DNA from: Polaromonas sp. A23
Lineage (GTDB): Bacteria > Pseudomonadota > Gammaproteobacteria > Burkholderiales > Burkholderiaceae_C
Reading direction: 5' to 3'
Length of the DNA: 64,000 nucleotides
Assembly: GCF_002001015.1 (NCBI RefSeq)
Contig: NZ_MUNO01000018.1
Coordinates: forward strand, 62,001 to 126,000
The notes below the pieces were generated by a model that saw only the letters and a list, made by a program, of their open reading frames with translations, had not been told where the DNA came from and made no database searches. Shown in pieces: positions 35,598 through 44,407 of the stretch (position 1 is the stretch's first letter; each line of letters opens with the position of its first letter). A program made the translations under genes and the position numbers.

Positions 35598-36107
35598 CTA
35601 TTCGTTGCGCAGGGCTTCGCTGCTGGTCGTGGTGACGCGGCGGCCCGTGATCTCGAGCACCAGTTCGTCAACGAACGCAATGACGAGGATCACGGCGCCG
35701 AAAGCCATGGCGAGCTGGGGCATCCACAGGGGGGTGGCATCGCTTCCGGTGGATATGTCGTTGAACGCGCGGGACTGCCAGGCCAGCTTGCAGCTGTAAA
35801 ACGCGAACAGCAGCGCCAGGAGTGTGGCCAGGGCCAGTGCCCATACCTCCATGGATTTCTTCCAGCGGCCGGTCAGCGCATTGATCAACAGCGTCACGCG
35901 GATGTGTTCACCGCGCTTGAGAGTGTGGGCCAATGCCAGGAAACCGCTGGCCGCCATCAGGTAGCCGGCATAGGCGTCGGTTCCCGGCACATGAAAATGG
36001 AGTTGCCGGCTGACAATGGACAGCAGCACCATGACAAGCAGGCCCACCATGAAAAGCGCCGCCAAAGCGGCGGCGCTGTCGTAAATACCGTCGAGGAGCT
36101 TGCGCAT
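35598..36107 (-). CDS. TRAP transporter small permease (DctQ family)
   Basis: A 169-residue protein with four membrane helices; VPGTDAYAGYLMAASGFLALAHTLKRGEHIRV is the DctQ signature region. It partners the large permease 7 bases downstream. ATG 36107 is chosen as the start of the first helix. Confidence 0.92.
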   Translation of the reverse strand: MRKLLDGIYDSAAALAALFMVGLLVMVLLSIVSRQLHFHVPGTDAYAGYLMAASGFLALAHTLKRGEHIRVTLLINALTGRWKKSMEVWALALATLLALLFAFYSCKLAWQSRAFNDISTGSDATPLWMPQLAMAFGAVILVIAFVDELVLEITGRRVTTTSSEALRNE

Positions 36108-36117
36108 CTCCGGTCTA

Positions 36118-37083
36118 TTACTTGCGGTAGGCATCAACCACGGCCTGGCCTTCGGGGCCGGCCTTGTCCAGCCATTCCTTGAGCATCACATCACCGACTT
36201 TTTTCATGTCGGCCTTCAGTGCCGGGGACGGCGTGACGATGTTCACGCCGTTGGCCTTCAGGGTGTCCAGCGATGCGGTGTTGACGCGTTTGGAGGCCGC
36301 CCAGCCGCGTACCTCGGCGTCGGCTGCGGCTTTCAGAACAGCCTGTCTGGTCGCTGCGTCCAGGGCATCAAAAGCTGCCTTGTTCACAACGACGGCGTTT
36401 TTGGGCAGCCAGGCCTGGGTGTCGAAGAAGAACTTCAGGTGTTCATACGTCTTGCTGTCGACACCGGTGGAGCCGGATGACATGTAGGACTCGACCACAC
36501 CAGTCGCCAGGGCCTGGGACAACTCTGATGCCTGGATGGTCACCGGTTGCGCGCCGACCAGTTCGGCAATGCGGGCGGTCGCCGGGCTGTAGGCGCGCCA
36601 TTTCACGCCTTTGAGGTCAGCTGCCGAAGCAATGGGTTTTTTGGCATAGATTCCCTGCGGTGGCCAAGCCACGGCGTAGAGCAGGGACATGCCTTGCTCG
36701 CCGAGCTTTTTCTCCAGCAGAGGCTTTTGCGCCTGATAGAGCTTCATGGCCGAGTCATAGCTGTCGGCGAGGAAGGGCAGGCCGTCAGCGCCAAACAGTT
36801 GTGCTTCGTTCTGGAAGTTGACCAGCAGGATTTCACCCGCTTGGGCTTGTCCGCCCTGTACCGCGCGTTTGATCTCCGGCGCCTTGAAGAGGGATGCATT
36901 GGCATGCACGGTGATTTTCAGTTTGCCGCCGCTGGCCTTGTCAACGTCGCTGGCAAACTGAACCAGGTTTTCGCTGTGGAAGTTGGTGGCGGGGTAAGCG
37001 GCGGGCAGGTCCCACTTGGTCTGGGCCCAGGCCGAGGTGCCGAGGCCGATAACGGCTGCTATCAGGGCGAGTCTGAATTTCAT
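36118..37083 (-). CDS. TRAP transporter substrate-binding protein (DctP family)
   Basis: A 321-residue periplasmic protein with a signal peptide (KFRLALIAAVIGLGTSAWA) and DctP blocks TKWDLPAAYPATNFHSENLVQF and KGVKWRAYSPATARIAELVGAQPV (with the Arg that contacts a ligand carboxylate). It is close in sequence to the binding proteins at 39095 and 42022, so the ligands are probably related. ATG 37083 begins the signal peptide. Confidence 0.93.
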   Translation of the reverse strand: MKFRLALIAAVIGLGTSAWAQTKWDLPAAYPATNFHSENLVQFASDVDKASGGKLKITVHANASLFKAPEIKRAVQGGQAQAGEILLVNFQNEAQLFGADGLPFLADSYDSAMKLYQAQKPLLEKKLGEQGMSLLYAVAWPPQGIYAKKPIASAADLKGVKWRAYSPATARIAELVGAQPVTIQASELSQALATGVVESYMSSGSTGVDSKTYEHLKFFFDTQAWLPKNAVVVNKAAFDALDAATRQAVLKAAADAEVRGWAASKRVNTASLDTLKANGVNIVTPSPALKADMKKVGDVMLKEWLDKAGPEGQAVVDAYRK

Positions 37084-37095
37084 GGAAGCTCCTGG

Positions 37096-37108
37096 ACAAT
37101 AAGATTGT
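37096..37108. promoter_or_regulatory. Dyad in the divergent TRAP/LysR gap
   Basis: ACAAT-AAG-ATTGT is a perfect dyad, 13 bases before the TRAP binding-protein start and about 95 before the lysR start. It is a candidate LysR site. Confidence 0.4.
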
Positions 37109-37203
37109 TGCGGATCACAAGTATGGATAGGATAGACGCAAATCCCGCGCCAGCCGACCCGGGCATACCCCGAAAAACTGAACGGCCTCACCGGCCCCGC
37201 TGA

Positions 37204-38115
37204 ATGAACCTTCGCTTTGTAGAAGCCTTTTATTGGGTGGCCACACTCAAAAGCATCTCACGTGCTGCTGAAAAGCTTTACCTGACACAGTCCGCCATGT
37301 CCAGCCGCATTGCCACGCTGGAAGACGAATTGGGCATCTTGCTGCTGGACCGTCGTGACAAGCAGTTCAAGCTGACGGGGGCGGGTGCGCGCTTCCTGCA
37401 GTACGCCGAGAAATTGCTGGCGCTGCAGCGGGAGGTCAAGGCCGAGATGGGGTCTGGTCAGACCATGGCGGTCTCGATGCGCATAGGCGCCATCGAATCT
37501 GTGCTGCATTCATGGTTGATACCGTGGCTCGAGAAGCTGCGTGCCGACTTTCCGGGGCTGGAATTGGAGTTGACGGTGGAAACCACGCCTATCCTGATCG
37601 AGCAGATGCAGCGCGGCACGCTGGATCTGGTTTTTGCGGTGCTGCCTGCCTCAGCCGAAGGCGTGAGAAACCATGCGCTGCCAACCATGGAAATGGTGTT
37701 TGTGGGGCACCCGGATCTGCAAAAGAAGAGAAATTACAGACTTGACGAGCTTGCCAGCATGGAATTATTGACTTTCCAAAAGGGCTCTCAACCGCATGTC
37801 ACGTTACTTGACCTGTTCAGAATGCACCGCATGGAACCCAAAAAGGTGCATGCCATTTCCTCGATTTCGGCCATGGTGCAATTGGTCCAGGGTGGCTTCG
37901 GCGTGGCCTTGCTACCGCGTGCAGCGGTCGAGCGGCTGACCGGTTTTGCGCGCCTGAAACCATTGACCTGCGACGCGAAATTGCAGTCCCTGCCTATCCA
38001 CGCCAGCTACCGCACGGATCCCAGCTCAAAGACGGTGGAAACTGTTGTGCAGTCGGCGATTGCCTTTGCTGGCAACCGGAAAAACGCACCAAAAAGGCGT
38101 CAAAAATCCCTCTAA
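37204..38115 (+). CDS. LysR-family transcriptional regulator
   Basis: A 303-residue LysR protein with a helix-turn-helix (AFYWVATLKSISRAAEKLYLTQSAMSSRIATLEDELG) and a LysR substrate domain. It stands between two TRAP loci, divergent from one and upstream of the other, and probably controls both. The ligand is unknown. Confidence 0.92.
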   Translation: MNLRFVEAFYWVATLKSISRAAEKLYLTQSAMSSRIATLEDELGILLLDRRDKQFKLTGAGARFLQYAEKLLALQREVKAEMGSGQTMAVSMRIGAIESVLHSWLIPWLEKLRADFPGLELELTVETTPILIEQMQRGTLDLVFAVLPASAEGVRNHALPTMEMVFVGHPDLQKKRNYRLDELASMELLTFQKGSQPHVTLLDLFRMHRMEPKKVHAISSISAMVQLVQGGFGVALLPRAAVERLTGFARLKPLTCDAKLQSLPIHASYRTDPSSKTVETVVQSAIAFAGNRKNAPKRRQKSL

Positions 38116-38116
38116 A

Positions 38117-38146
38117 GGTAAACCCTTACCATCGAAAAAATCGATG
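38117..38146. promoter_or_regulatory. Two adjoining palindromes after lysR and before the DUF1445 operon
   Basis: GGTAA-N4-TTACC (38117-38130) is followed directly by CATCGA-N5-TCGATG (38130-38146). Both have perfect arms. They lie about 100 bases before the DUF1445 start and could be regulator sites; there is no T-run, so a terminator is less likely. Confidence 0.4.
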
Positions 38147-38243
38147 ACGTAAGCAAAAAATTTTGAATTTGCTGAAGGTCACTGACGCTTACACAATTCG
38201 CCCATCGTCATGAAAATGACATACGCAAACGGGGAATTTTCTG

Positions 38244-39068
38244 GTGAGCACTTTGACTGAATCAGCACTCTCGGTTTTTGGCGCAGGCGGCATCAACAAT
38301 GCCGCGCACGTTCGCAGCGTCATCCGGCAGGGCAGCTGGACTTCGCAGACGAGCGGCCTGGCCAACGGCCACGTGCAGGGCAACGTGGTCATCCTTCCGG
38401 CAGCTGAAGCCGGCGATTTTCTGCGTTACTGTCAGCGCAACCCCAAACCCTGCCCGGTGCTCGCGGTTTCTGAGCCCGGCCAGGCAGAACTTCCTTCACT
38501 GGGTGCCGATATCGACATCTGTACTGATTTGCCGCGCTATCGTGTGTGGCGTCACGGCGAGCTGGTCGATGAGCCCACAGAAATCAGTGCGCTGTGGCGC
38601 AAAGACATGGTGACGTTTGTGCTCGGTTGCTCGTTCTCTTTTGAGCAGGCCTTGCAGGAGGCGGGTCTGCGCATCAAGCATATCGATCAGGGCAGGAACG
38701 TGCCGATGTATCGCACGAATACCGCCACCGAAGCGGCAGGCCCGTTTCATGGACCGATGGTTGTCACCATGCGGCCGTTCAAGGCGGCTGATGCGATTCG
38801 CGCCGTTCAAATCACCTCGCGCTTTCCTGATGTACATGGTGCGCCTGTGCACATCGGAGACCCTGCACAGATTGGAATTGCTGATTTGGCTCACCCCGAT
38901 TACGGCGATGCCGTCGAGGTGTTGCCTGATGAAATTCCAGTTTTCTGGGCCTGTGGTGTCACGCCGCAGGCGGCCATCATGCAGGCCCGCCCCGAGTTCT
39001 GCATCACTCACGCGCCGGGCGCGATGCTGATCACCGATTTATTGAACCACCACCTGGCCACTCTTTGA
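38244..39068 (+). CDS. DUF1445 / D-glutamate cyclase-family putative hydro-lyase
   Basis: A 274-residue member of the DUF1445 family, the same domain found in mammalian D-glutamate cyclase, which interconverts D-glutamate and 5-oxo-D-proline. Recognisable blocks are [44 protein letters not shown] and [15 protein letters not shown] start at 38244 preceded by GGGGAA. It heads an operon with a TRAP transporter, and a 5-oxoprolinase-type enzyme is encoded downstream. Confidence 0.82.
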   Translation: MSTLTESALSVFGAGGINNAAHVRSVIRQGSWTSQTSGLANGHVQGNVVILPAAEAGDFLRYCQRNPKPCPVLAVSEPGQAELPSLGADIDICTDLPRYRVWRHGELVDEPTEISALWRKDMVTFVLGCSFSFEQALQEAGLRIKHIDQGRNVPMYRTNTATEAAGPFHGPMVVTMRPFKAADAIRAVQITSRFPDVHGAPVHIGDPAQIGIADLAHPDYGDAVEVLPDEIPVFWACGVTPQAAIMQARPEFCITHAPGAMLITDLLNHHLATL

Positions 39069-39094
39069 GGCTACTTTTTTAACTGGAGATCATG

Positions 39095-40060
39095 ATGAAA
39101 AAACTGCTTGTTTCCCTGGCTGCCATTGCCACTTTCGGCGCCTCCTGGGCTCAAACCAAATGGGACCTGCCAACCGGCTACGGTGCCAACAGCTTCCAGA
39201 CCCAGAACGTGCAACAGTTCGCCAACGAAGTGGACCAACTCACTGGCGGAAAACTCAAGATCACCCTGCACGCGGGTGGGTCGCTGTACAAGGCCAACGA
39301 GATCAAACGCGCGGTGCAGACCGGTCAGGTGCAGGCTGCCGAGTTCATTCTTTCAGGCGCTGCGAATGAGAACCCGTTGTTTGGTGTGGACTCCATTCCC
39401 TTCCTGGCCACCAGTTACGGTGATGCGAAGCGCCTGTATGTGGCTGCCAAACCCGCGCAGGACAAGCTGCTGGCGTCTCAGGGTGTCAAGGTCCTGTTCA
39501 CTGTGCCATGGCCCGGCCAGTCGCTGTATTCGCTCAAGCCCATCAGCACGCCGGCTGACTTTGCCGGTACCAAGATGCGTGCCTACAACCCGGCGACCAC
39601 GCGTATCGCCCAACTTCTCAAGGCCCAACCAGTCACCATTCAGCTGGCCGAACTGGGTCAGGCGCTGGCTACCGGCGGTGTGCAGAACTTTCTGACGTCC
39701 AGTGCCAGCGGCGTGGAAAGCAAGCTGCATGAACAGGTCAAATACTTCTACCCTGTCAGCGCCTGGCTGCCGCGCAATGCAACAGTGGTGAGCCAGAAGG
39801 CGTTTGACGCGCTGGACAAGCCCACGCAGGACGCGCTGCTCAAGGCTGCTGCTGCTGCCGAACAGCGTGGCTGGGCGACCAGTGAGAAGCTGGATGGCGA
39901 ATACATGAAAGAACTTGCCGCCAAGGGCATGACCATCAGCCCGCCTTCGGACAGTGTCAAGAAGGAGCTCGCCGCCATCGGTGAGACCATGACAGCTGAA
40001 TGGCTCAAGACTGCTGGCGCCGAAGGCCAGGCTGTGATCGACGCTTACCGCAAGCAGTAA
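39095..40060 (+). CDS. TRAP transporter substrate-binding protein (DctP family)
   Basis: A 321-residue DctP protein: signal peptide KKLLVSLAAIATFGASWA, mature start TKWDLPTGYGANSFQTQNV, and the ligand Arg region TKMRAYNPATTRIAQLLKAQPV. It belongs to the second TRAP set, with DctQ and DctM next. Two ATGs stand in a row (39092, 39095); the second has better spacing from GGAG. A large hairpin follows the stop. Confidence 0.93.
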   Translation: MKKLLVSLAAIATFGASWAQTKWDLPTGYGANSFQTQNVQQFANEVDQLTGGKLKITLHAGGSLYKANEIKRAVQTGQVQAAEFILSGAANENPLFGVDSIPFLATSYGDAKRLYVAAKPAQDKLLASQGVKVLFTVPWPGQSLYSLKPISTPADFAGTKMRAYNPATTRIAQLLKAQPVTIQLAELGQALATGGVQNFLTSSASGVESKLHEQVKYFYPVSAWLPRNATVVSQKAFDALDKPTQDALLKAAAAAEQRGWATSEKLDGEYMKELAAKGMTISPPSDSVKKELAAIGETMTAEWLKTAGAEGQAVIDAYRKQ

Positions 40061-40070
40061 GCCTTTCCCT

Positions 40071-40133
40071 GCGGCGGGCGGGTCTGTGCAACGCAGACCC
40101 GTCGGCAGAAGGCCCGCCGCTTCTTCTTTTTCC
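40071..40133 (+). terminator. Nested hairpin with T-rich tail between binding-protein and permease genes
   Basis: An outer stem GCGGCGGGC/GCCCGCCGC encloses an inner hairpin GGGTCTG-TGCAACG-CAGACCC and is followed by TTCTTCTTTTTCC. Such a structure would end most transcripts after the binding-protein gene or protect that mRNA, giving more binding protein than permease. Confidence 0.7.
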
Positions 40134-40161
40134 TTTCTTTTGATCGATGCAGGAGCACGTG

Positions 40162-40671
40162 ATGGGCAAACTCGTCCAGAATTTTTACAAACTGCTAATG
40201 GGCTTGTCCTGCATGGCCATGTTGGCGGCCTTCGGCACTGTCATGTTGGGTGTGCTGGCGCGCGAGGCGAACTGGGACATTCCCGGTCTCGACGCCTACG
40301 CCGGCTACGCCATTGCGGCGGCCCTGTTTCTTGCGCTGCCCGGCACGCTCAAACATGGCGACCACATCCGTGTGACCTTGTTGCTTGAACGCGTTTCCCC
40401 CAGGGTGCGCGGCATTCTTGAGTGGTGGTCTCTGGGTGCCGGACTGGCCCTGGCGGCTTATGTGGCCTGGTACGCAATACGGCTGGTCTGGGTGTCGTAC
40501 AGCACGCACGACATCTCGCCGGCAGCAGACGCCTCACCCCTGTGGATTCCGCAGCTTGCCATGGCGCTGGGCTGTATCGGCTTTGCGTTGTCTTTTGTCC
40601 AGGCGCTGGTCGAGCGCTGGTACGGCGGCAGTTTTATTGCTGTCTCCACTGAAGCCGCCCACATCGAATAA
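40162..40671 (+). CDS. TRAP transporter small permease (DctQ family)
   Basis: A 169-residue protein with four membrane helices and the DctQ region IPGLDAYAGYAIAAALFLALPGTLKHGDHIRV. The ATG at 40162 follows AGGAG; the ATG at 40147 lies inside that site's upstream sequence. It partners the DctM that follows. Confidence 0.92.
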   Translation: MGKLVQNFYKLLMGLSCMAMLAAFGTVMLGVLAREANWDIPGLDAYAGYAIAAALFLALPGTLKHGDHIRVTLLLERVSPRVRGILEWWSLGAGLALAAYVAWYAIRLVWVSYSTHDISPAADASPLWIPQLAMALGCIGFALSFVQALVERWYGGSFIAVSTEAAHIE

Positions 40672-40691
40672 GTCCCGGAAAGGAAAACAAA

Positions 40692-41984
40692 ATGGATATC
40701 GTTATTGCCTTCGGGTTGATCGTGCTGCTCTTTGTGGCGCTGGGATCGGGTTTGTGGATAGGGTTGTCTTTGCTCGCCGTGGCCTTGCTGGGAATGGAGC
40801 TGCTGACCCAGCGCCCTGTGGGGGACAGCATGGTGCTGACCATCTGGGGCTCCACCTCCAGCTGGACACTGACAGCCCTGCCTCTTTTCCTGTGGATGGG
40901 TGAAATCCTTTTTCGCAGCAAGCTGTCTGACAGCATGTTCAAGGGGCTCGCACCCTGGCTGGACCGTTTGCCCGGCCGGCTGCTGCATATCAACGTCGTG
41001 GGCTGCACCATCTTCGCCGCTATTTCGGGTTCGTCTGCGGCCACTTGCGCCACCATCGGCAAGATCACCTTGCCCGAACTCAAGAAGCGTGGTTATCCCG
41101 ACGACATTTCCATCGGGACTTTGGCCGGCGCAGGCACGCTGGGCCTCCTGATTCCGCCGTCCATCATCATGATCGTGTACGGCGTGGCCGCCAATGTGTC
41201 GATTGCCAAGCTGTTTCTTGCCGGTGTGATCCCTGGTCTGATGCTGGCCGCGCTGTTCATGGGATACATCATGGTCTGGGCCCTGTTCAACAAGGACAAG
41301 GTGCCAGCGGCTGACGCGGCCATGAGTTTTGGACAGAAAATTTACGCTTCGCGTCACCTGATTCCCGTGGTGTCGCTGATCGTGGTCGTACTTGGCGGTA
41401 TTTACAGCGGCATTGCAACCGCTACGGAAGCCGCTGCACTGGGCGTTGCAGGCTCACTTGTGCTGGCTGCCATTGAAGGTTCGCTGAACTGGGACAAGTT
41501 CAAGGAAGGGCTGGTTGCCGCCTGCCGCATCTATTGCATGATCGGCCTGATCCTCGCCGGCGCGGCTTTCCTGACCCTGTCCATGGGTTTTATCGGCCTG
41601 CCGCGGCACCTGGCTGAATTCATAGGCGCATTGCACCTCTCGCCCTTCATGCTGATGCTGGGGCTGATCGGCTTCTTTATTGTCCTGGGTTGTTTTCTCG
41701 ACGGCATATCGGTCGTCGTGCTGACCATTGCTGTCTTGCTGCCGACAGTGGAAGCGGCCGGGTTCGATCTGATCTGGTTCGGCATCTTCATCGTGTTGGT
41801 GGTCGAGATGGCTCAAATCACACCACCCGTTGGCTTCAATCTCTTCGTCATCCAGGGCCTGACAAGGCGTGAGGTGACCTGGATCGCACGAACGGCGCTG
41901 CCCTTGTTTTTTCTCATGATTCTCGCGGTACTGATTACCTACTTTTTTCCCGATGTGGTGCTGTGGCTGCCACGTCATATGTAG
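40692..41984 (+). CDS. TRAP transporter large permease (DctM family)
   Basis: A 430-residue polytopic membrane protein nearly collinear with the DctM at 34289-35590; SGSSAATCATIGKITLPELK, GLLIPPSIIMIVYG and EMAQITPPVGFNLFVIQG are present. The two loci look like an ancient duplication. Ribosome site GGAAAGGAAAA precedes the ATG. Confidence 0.93.
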   Translation: MDIVIAFGLIVLLFVALGSGLWIGLSLLAVALLGMELLTQRPVGDSMVLTIWGSTSSWTLTALPLFLWMGEILFRSKLSDSMFKGLAPWLDRLPGRLLHINVVGCTIFAAISGSSAATCATIGKITLPELKKRGYPDDISIGTLAGAGTLGLLIPPSIIMIVYGVAANVSIAKLFLAGVIPGLMLAALFMGYIMVWALFNKDKVPAADAAMSFGQKIYASRHLIPVVSLIVVVLGGIYSGIATATEAAALGVAGSLVLAAIEGSLNWDKFKEGLVAACRIYCMIGLILAGAAFLTLSMGFIGLPRHLAEFIGALHLSPFMLMLGLIGFFIVLGCFLDGISVVVLTIAVLLPTVEAAGFDLIWFGIFIVLVVEMAQITPPVGFNLFVIQGLTRREVTWIARTALPLFFLMILAVLITYFFPDVVLWLPRHM

Positions 41985-42021
41985 TTCAACAGCAAGTAGC
42001 CACTTCTTTTCAGGAGTTCCC

Positions 42022-42996
42022 ATGAAAAAGCTTTTGATCTCCGCCTTGTGCGCGGTTTCGCTGGGTCACGCCTCCACCGTGATGGCCCAGACCACCTGGA
42101 AGCTGGCGACGGGCTATCGGGCCGAATCATTCCATACGCAGAACATCATGCAGTTCTCGCGTGAAATCGACCAGGCGACAGCTGGCCAGTTGCGGATACA
42201 GGTGCATCCCAACAATACGCTGGCCAAGCTGAGTGAGATCAGCCAGGCGGTGCAGCAGGGCAAGGCCGAGGCCGGCGAAACCATCATGACCAGCATGGTC
42301 AAGGACATCCCGCTCGCGGGTGCAGATTCCATCCCTTTCGTGGTGAGCTCCTACAAGGACGCCGAACGCTTGTGGAAACTGCAGCGCCCGGGCATAGAAA
42401 AACACTTTGCCCAGCGCGGCTTGAAATTGTTATATGCCGTGCCTTGGCCACCGCAGGGTCTGCACTCAGGCAAGCCGGTTCGTGGCCTGGCCGACTTCAA
42501 GGGCACGCAAATGCGCACCTACAACTCCACCACCTTGCGCATTGCCGAAATGCTTGGCGCAAAGCCAGTGGATGTCGCCATGGTGGATGTGGGCAAGGCG
42601 CTGGCTGAGGGGCGGATGGACAACATGATCACCTCAGCGCTGACCGGTGTTGAAAACAAGGTCTGGGGTCCTATCAAGTATTACTATGAAATCAATGCAT
42701 GGTTCCCCAAGAATGTGGTGTTTGTGAACAGCAAGGCGTTCGAGTCCCTGAAGCCGGCAACTCGCAACCTGGTCATGAAAGCAGCGGCAGATGCCGAAAC
42801 CCGCGGTTGGCAGGCCAGCCAGGCGCTCGCAGGAAGTGCCACCGAGGAGCTGCGCCAGAACGGCATCAAGATCGAACGTATCCCCGCGGACCTGGAGCAG
42901 GAGATCAAACGCATGGGCGAAAAATTCTCGCGTGAATGGGTACGATCAGTGGGCAACGAAGCCAATGACATCTTTGTGCCTTACTACATCCAGTAA
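42022..42996 (+). CDS. Third TRAP substrate-binding protein (DctP family)
   Basis: A 324-residue DctP protein with a signal peptide (KKLLISALCAVSLGHASTVMA), mature start TTWKLATGYRAESFHTQNI and the Arg region GTQMRTYNSTTLRIAEMLGAKPV. It has no permease pair of its own and probably shares the DctQM encoded upstream, broadening the substrate range. CAGGAG precedes the ATG at 42022. Confidence 0.93.
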   Translation: MKKLLISALCAVSLGHASTVMAQTTWKLATGYRAESFHTQNIMQFSREIDQATAGQLRIQVHPNNTLAKLSEISQAVQQGKAEAGETIMTSMVKDIPLAGADSIPFVVSSYKDAERLWKLQRPGIEKHFAQRGLKLLYAVPWPPQGLHSGKPVRGLADFKGTQMRTYNSTTLRIAEMLGAKPVDVAMVDVGKALAEGRMDNMITSALTGVENKVWGPIKYYYEINAWFPKNVVFVNSKAFESLKPATRNLVMKAAADAETRGWQASQALAGSATEELRQNGIKIERIPADLEQEIKRMGEKFSREWVRSVGNEANDIFVPYYIQ

Positions 42997-43058
42997 TAGA
43001 TAACAGTAACAGGTAGATGCCGGGCTATCGTCTGGTTTCAACTCGGGAGACATACTGA

Positions 43059-43613
43059 ATGCACACACCCGCCGATTCGATCGTTGCCTATTTGCGCGCA
43101 AAGGATGGCAACCGTCCGCACCTGATGGCTCAGGCTTTCACCGATGATGCGTCGCTGGCCATGCTCGTCAACACAGGAACCATTTCCTTCCCGCCCCTGT
43201 CCAGTGGGCGGGACGCGATTGCCGAGGTTCTGGTGCGGCGGTTTACCCAGACCTATGAAAATGTCTACACCCTGTGCCTGGCCTCTCCGCCGGCTGGGCA
43301 GGTGGCAACATTCACGTGTGACTGGCTGGTGGCAATGACGGAAAAGGCAAGCGGTGCAGTGCGTGTCGGGTGCGGCCGCTATGACTGGTGCTTTTCTCCG
43401 AGGTCCCATTTGGTTGAACGCCTGGCGATCACTATCGAGACCATGGAGTCGTTGCCGTCACGCGATCTTGATGCTGTCATGGGTTGGATGTCCAACTTGC
43501 CCTATCCGTGGTGTTCCGCCGAAGAGGCCTTGAATGCGGCGCCTGCCCTGGATGAACTGGGGAAGGTGCTTGAATATATCGATGCAGAAAGCGTTCGGAC
43601 GCAGCTGGCGTAA
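43059..43613 (+). CDS. SnoaL/NTF2-like protein of unknown function
   Basis: A 184-residue protein whose first 120 residues look like an NTF2/SnoaL cone (YLRAKDGNRPHLMAQAFTDDASLAMLV; GRDAIAEVLVRRFTQTYENVYT; CGRYDWCFS). Such proteins can be isomerases, cyclases or ligand binders. It lies between the TRAP and GST genes of the same strand. I cannot name a reaction. Confidence 0.65.
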   Translation: MHTPADSIVAYLRAKDGNRPHLMAQAFTDDASLAMLVNTGTISFPPLSSGRDAIAEVLVRRFTQTYENVYTLCLASPPAGQVATFTCDWLVAMTEKASGAVRVGCGRYDWCFSPRSHLVERLAITIETMESLPSRDLDAVMGWMSNLPYPWCSAEEALNAAPALDELGKVLEYIDAESVRTQLA

Positions 43614-43666
43614 TCGACCCGACCGTCAGATTTTCTTTCTTCACAAAAAACTTCAGACCTTTGAAT

Positions 43667-44368
43667 ATGTTGACTCTGCAAGACAAAGCGCCGGATCGGA
43701 GCAGTAGCCGGCTCAAGCTTTACGACAGAAACACATCTGGTAATAGTTACAAGGTGCGTCTGATGTTGTCCTTTCTGGAGTTGTCTTGTGAGCTGATTCC
43801 GGTGCAGCTTGAAGAGGGGCGCAACAAGGTCGATACTGCCTACTTCGAATTGAATCCGCGTGGACAGGTGCCGACCCTGAAAGATGACGACGTGGTGCTT
43901 TGGGGTTCTACAGCCATCCTGATGTACCTGGCCAGCCACTACGACGATGCCCGGCAATGGCTGCCTGTCGAACCGGTCGCGCTGCCCCAAACCGGCCAAT
44001 GGCTGGAGCTTGCGCAGAACGAAATTTCCACGGGCCTTTTTCTGGCACGGGCGGTGCAACGTTTTGGTTACGCTGGTGACCTGGCTGCTGCGCAGATAGC
44101 TGGCCGGAGGGCATTGGAGGTGCTTGAAGGGCGTCTGGGTCAGCGCGAATGGCTGGTTGGAGGCTGCGCTACTGTCGCTGACGTGGCTTGCTTCCCGTAC
44201 GTGGCTCTCGCGGGTGAAGGGGGCTTCGTCCTAGCGGATTATCCGGGCGTTGGACGCTGGCTGGCCCGATTCAAAACCTTGGCACGGTTTGTTTCCATGC
44301 CTGGTATTGGTGAGGCCGCGCCAGCCAATTCAAACTACTTCCATCAAGCCACCTCTTTGAAAAGCTAA
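43667..44368 (+). CDS. Glutathione S-transferase family protein
   Basis: A 233-residue GST: an N-terminal thioredoxin fold with LYDRNTSGNSYKVRLMLSFL (Ser in the activating region), FELNPRGQVPTLKDDDVVLWGSTAIL (cis-Pro and the glutathione Glu/Ser replaced by Gly-Ser), and a helical C-terminal domain. Substrate unknown; it may act on an intermediate of the pathway around it. Confidence 0.9.
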   Translation: MLTLQDKAPDRSSSRLKLYDRNTSGNSYKVRLMLSFLELSCELIPVQLEEGRNKVDTAYFELNPRGQVPTLKDDDVVLWGSTAILMYLASHYDDARQWLPVEPVALPQTGQWLELAQNEISTGLFLARAVQRFGYAGDLAAAQIAGRRALEVLEGRLGQREWLVGGCATVADVACFPYVALAGEGGFVLADYPGVGRWLARFKTLARFVSMPGIGEAAPANSNYFHQATSLKS

Positions 44369-44407
44369 ACGTGGCGCGAACACTATTTACAGAAAACTTT
44401 GAAATAT

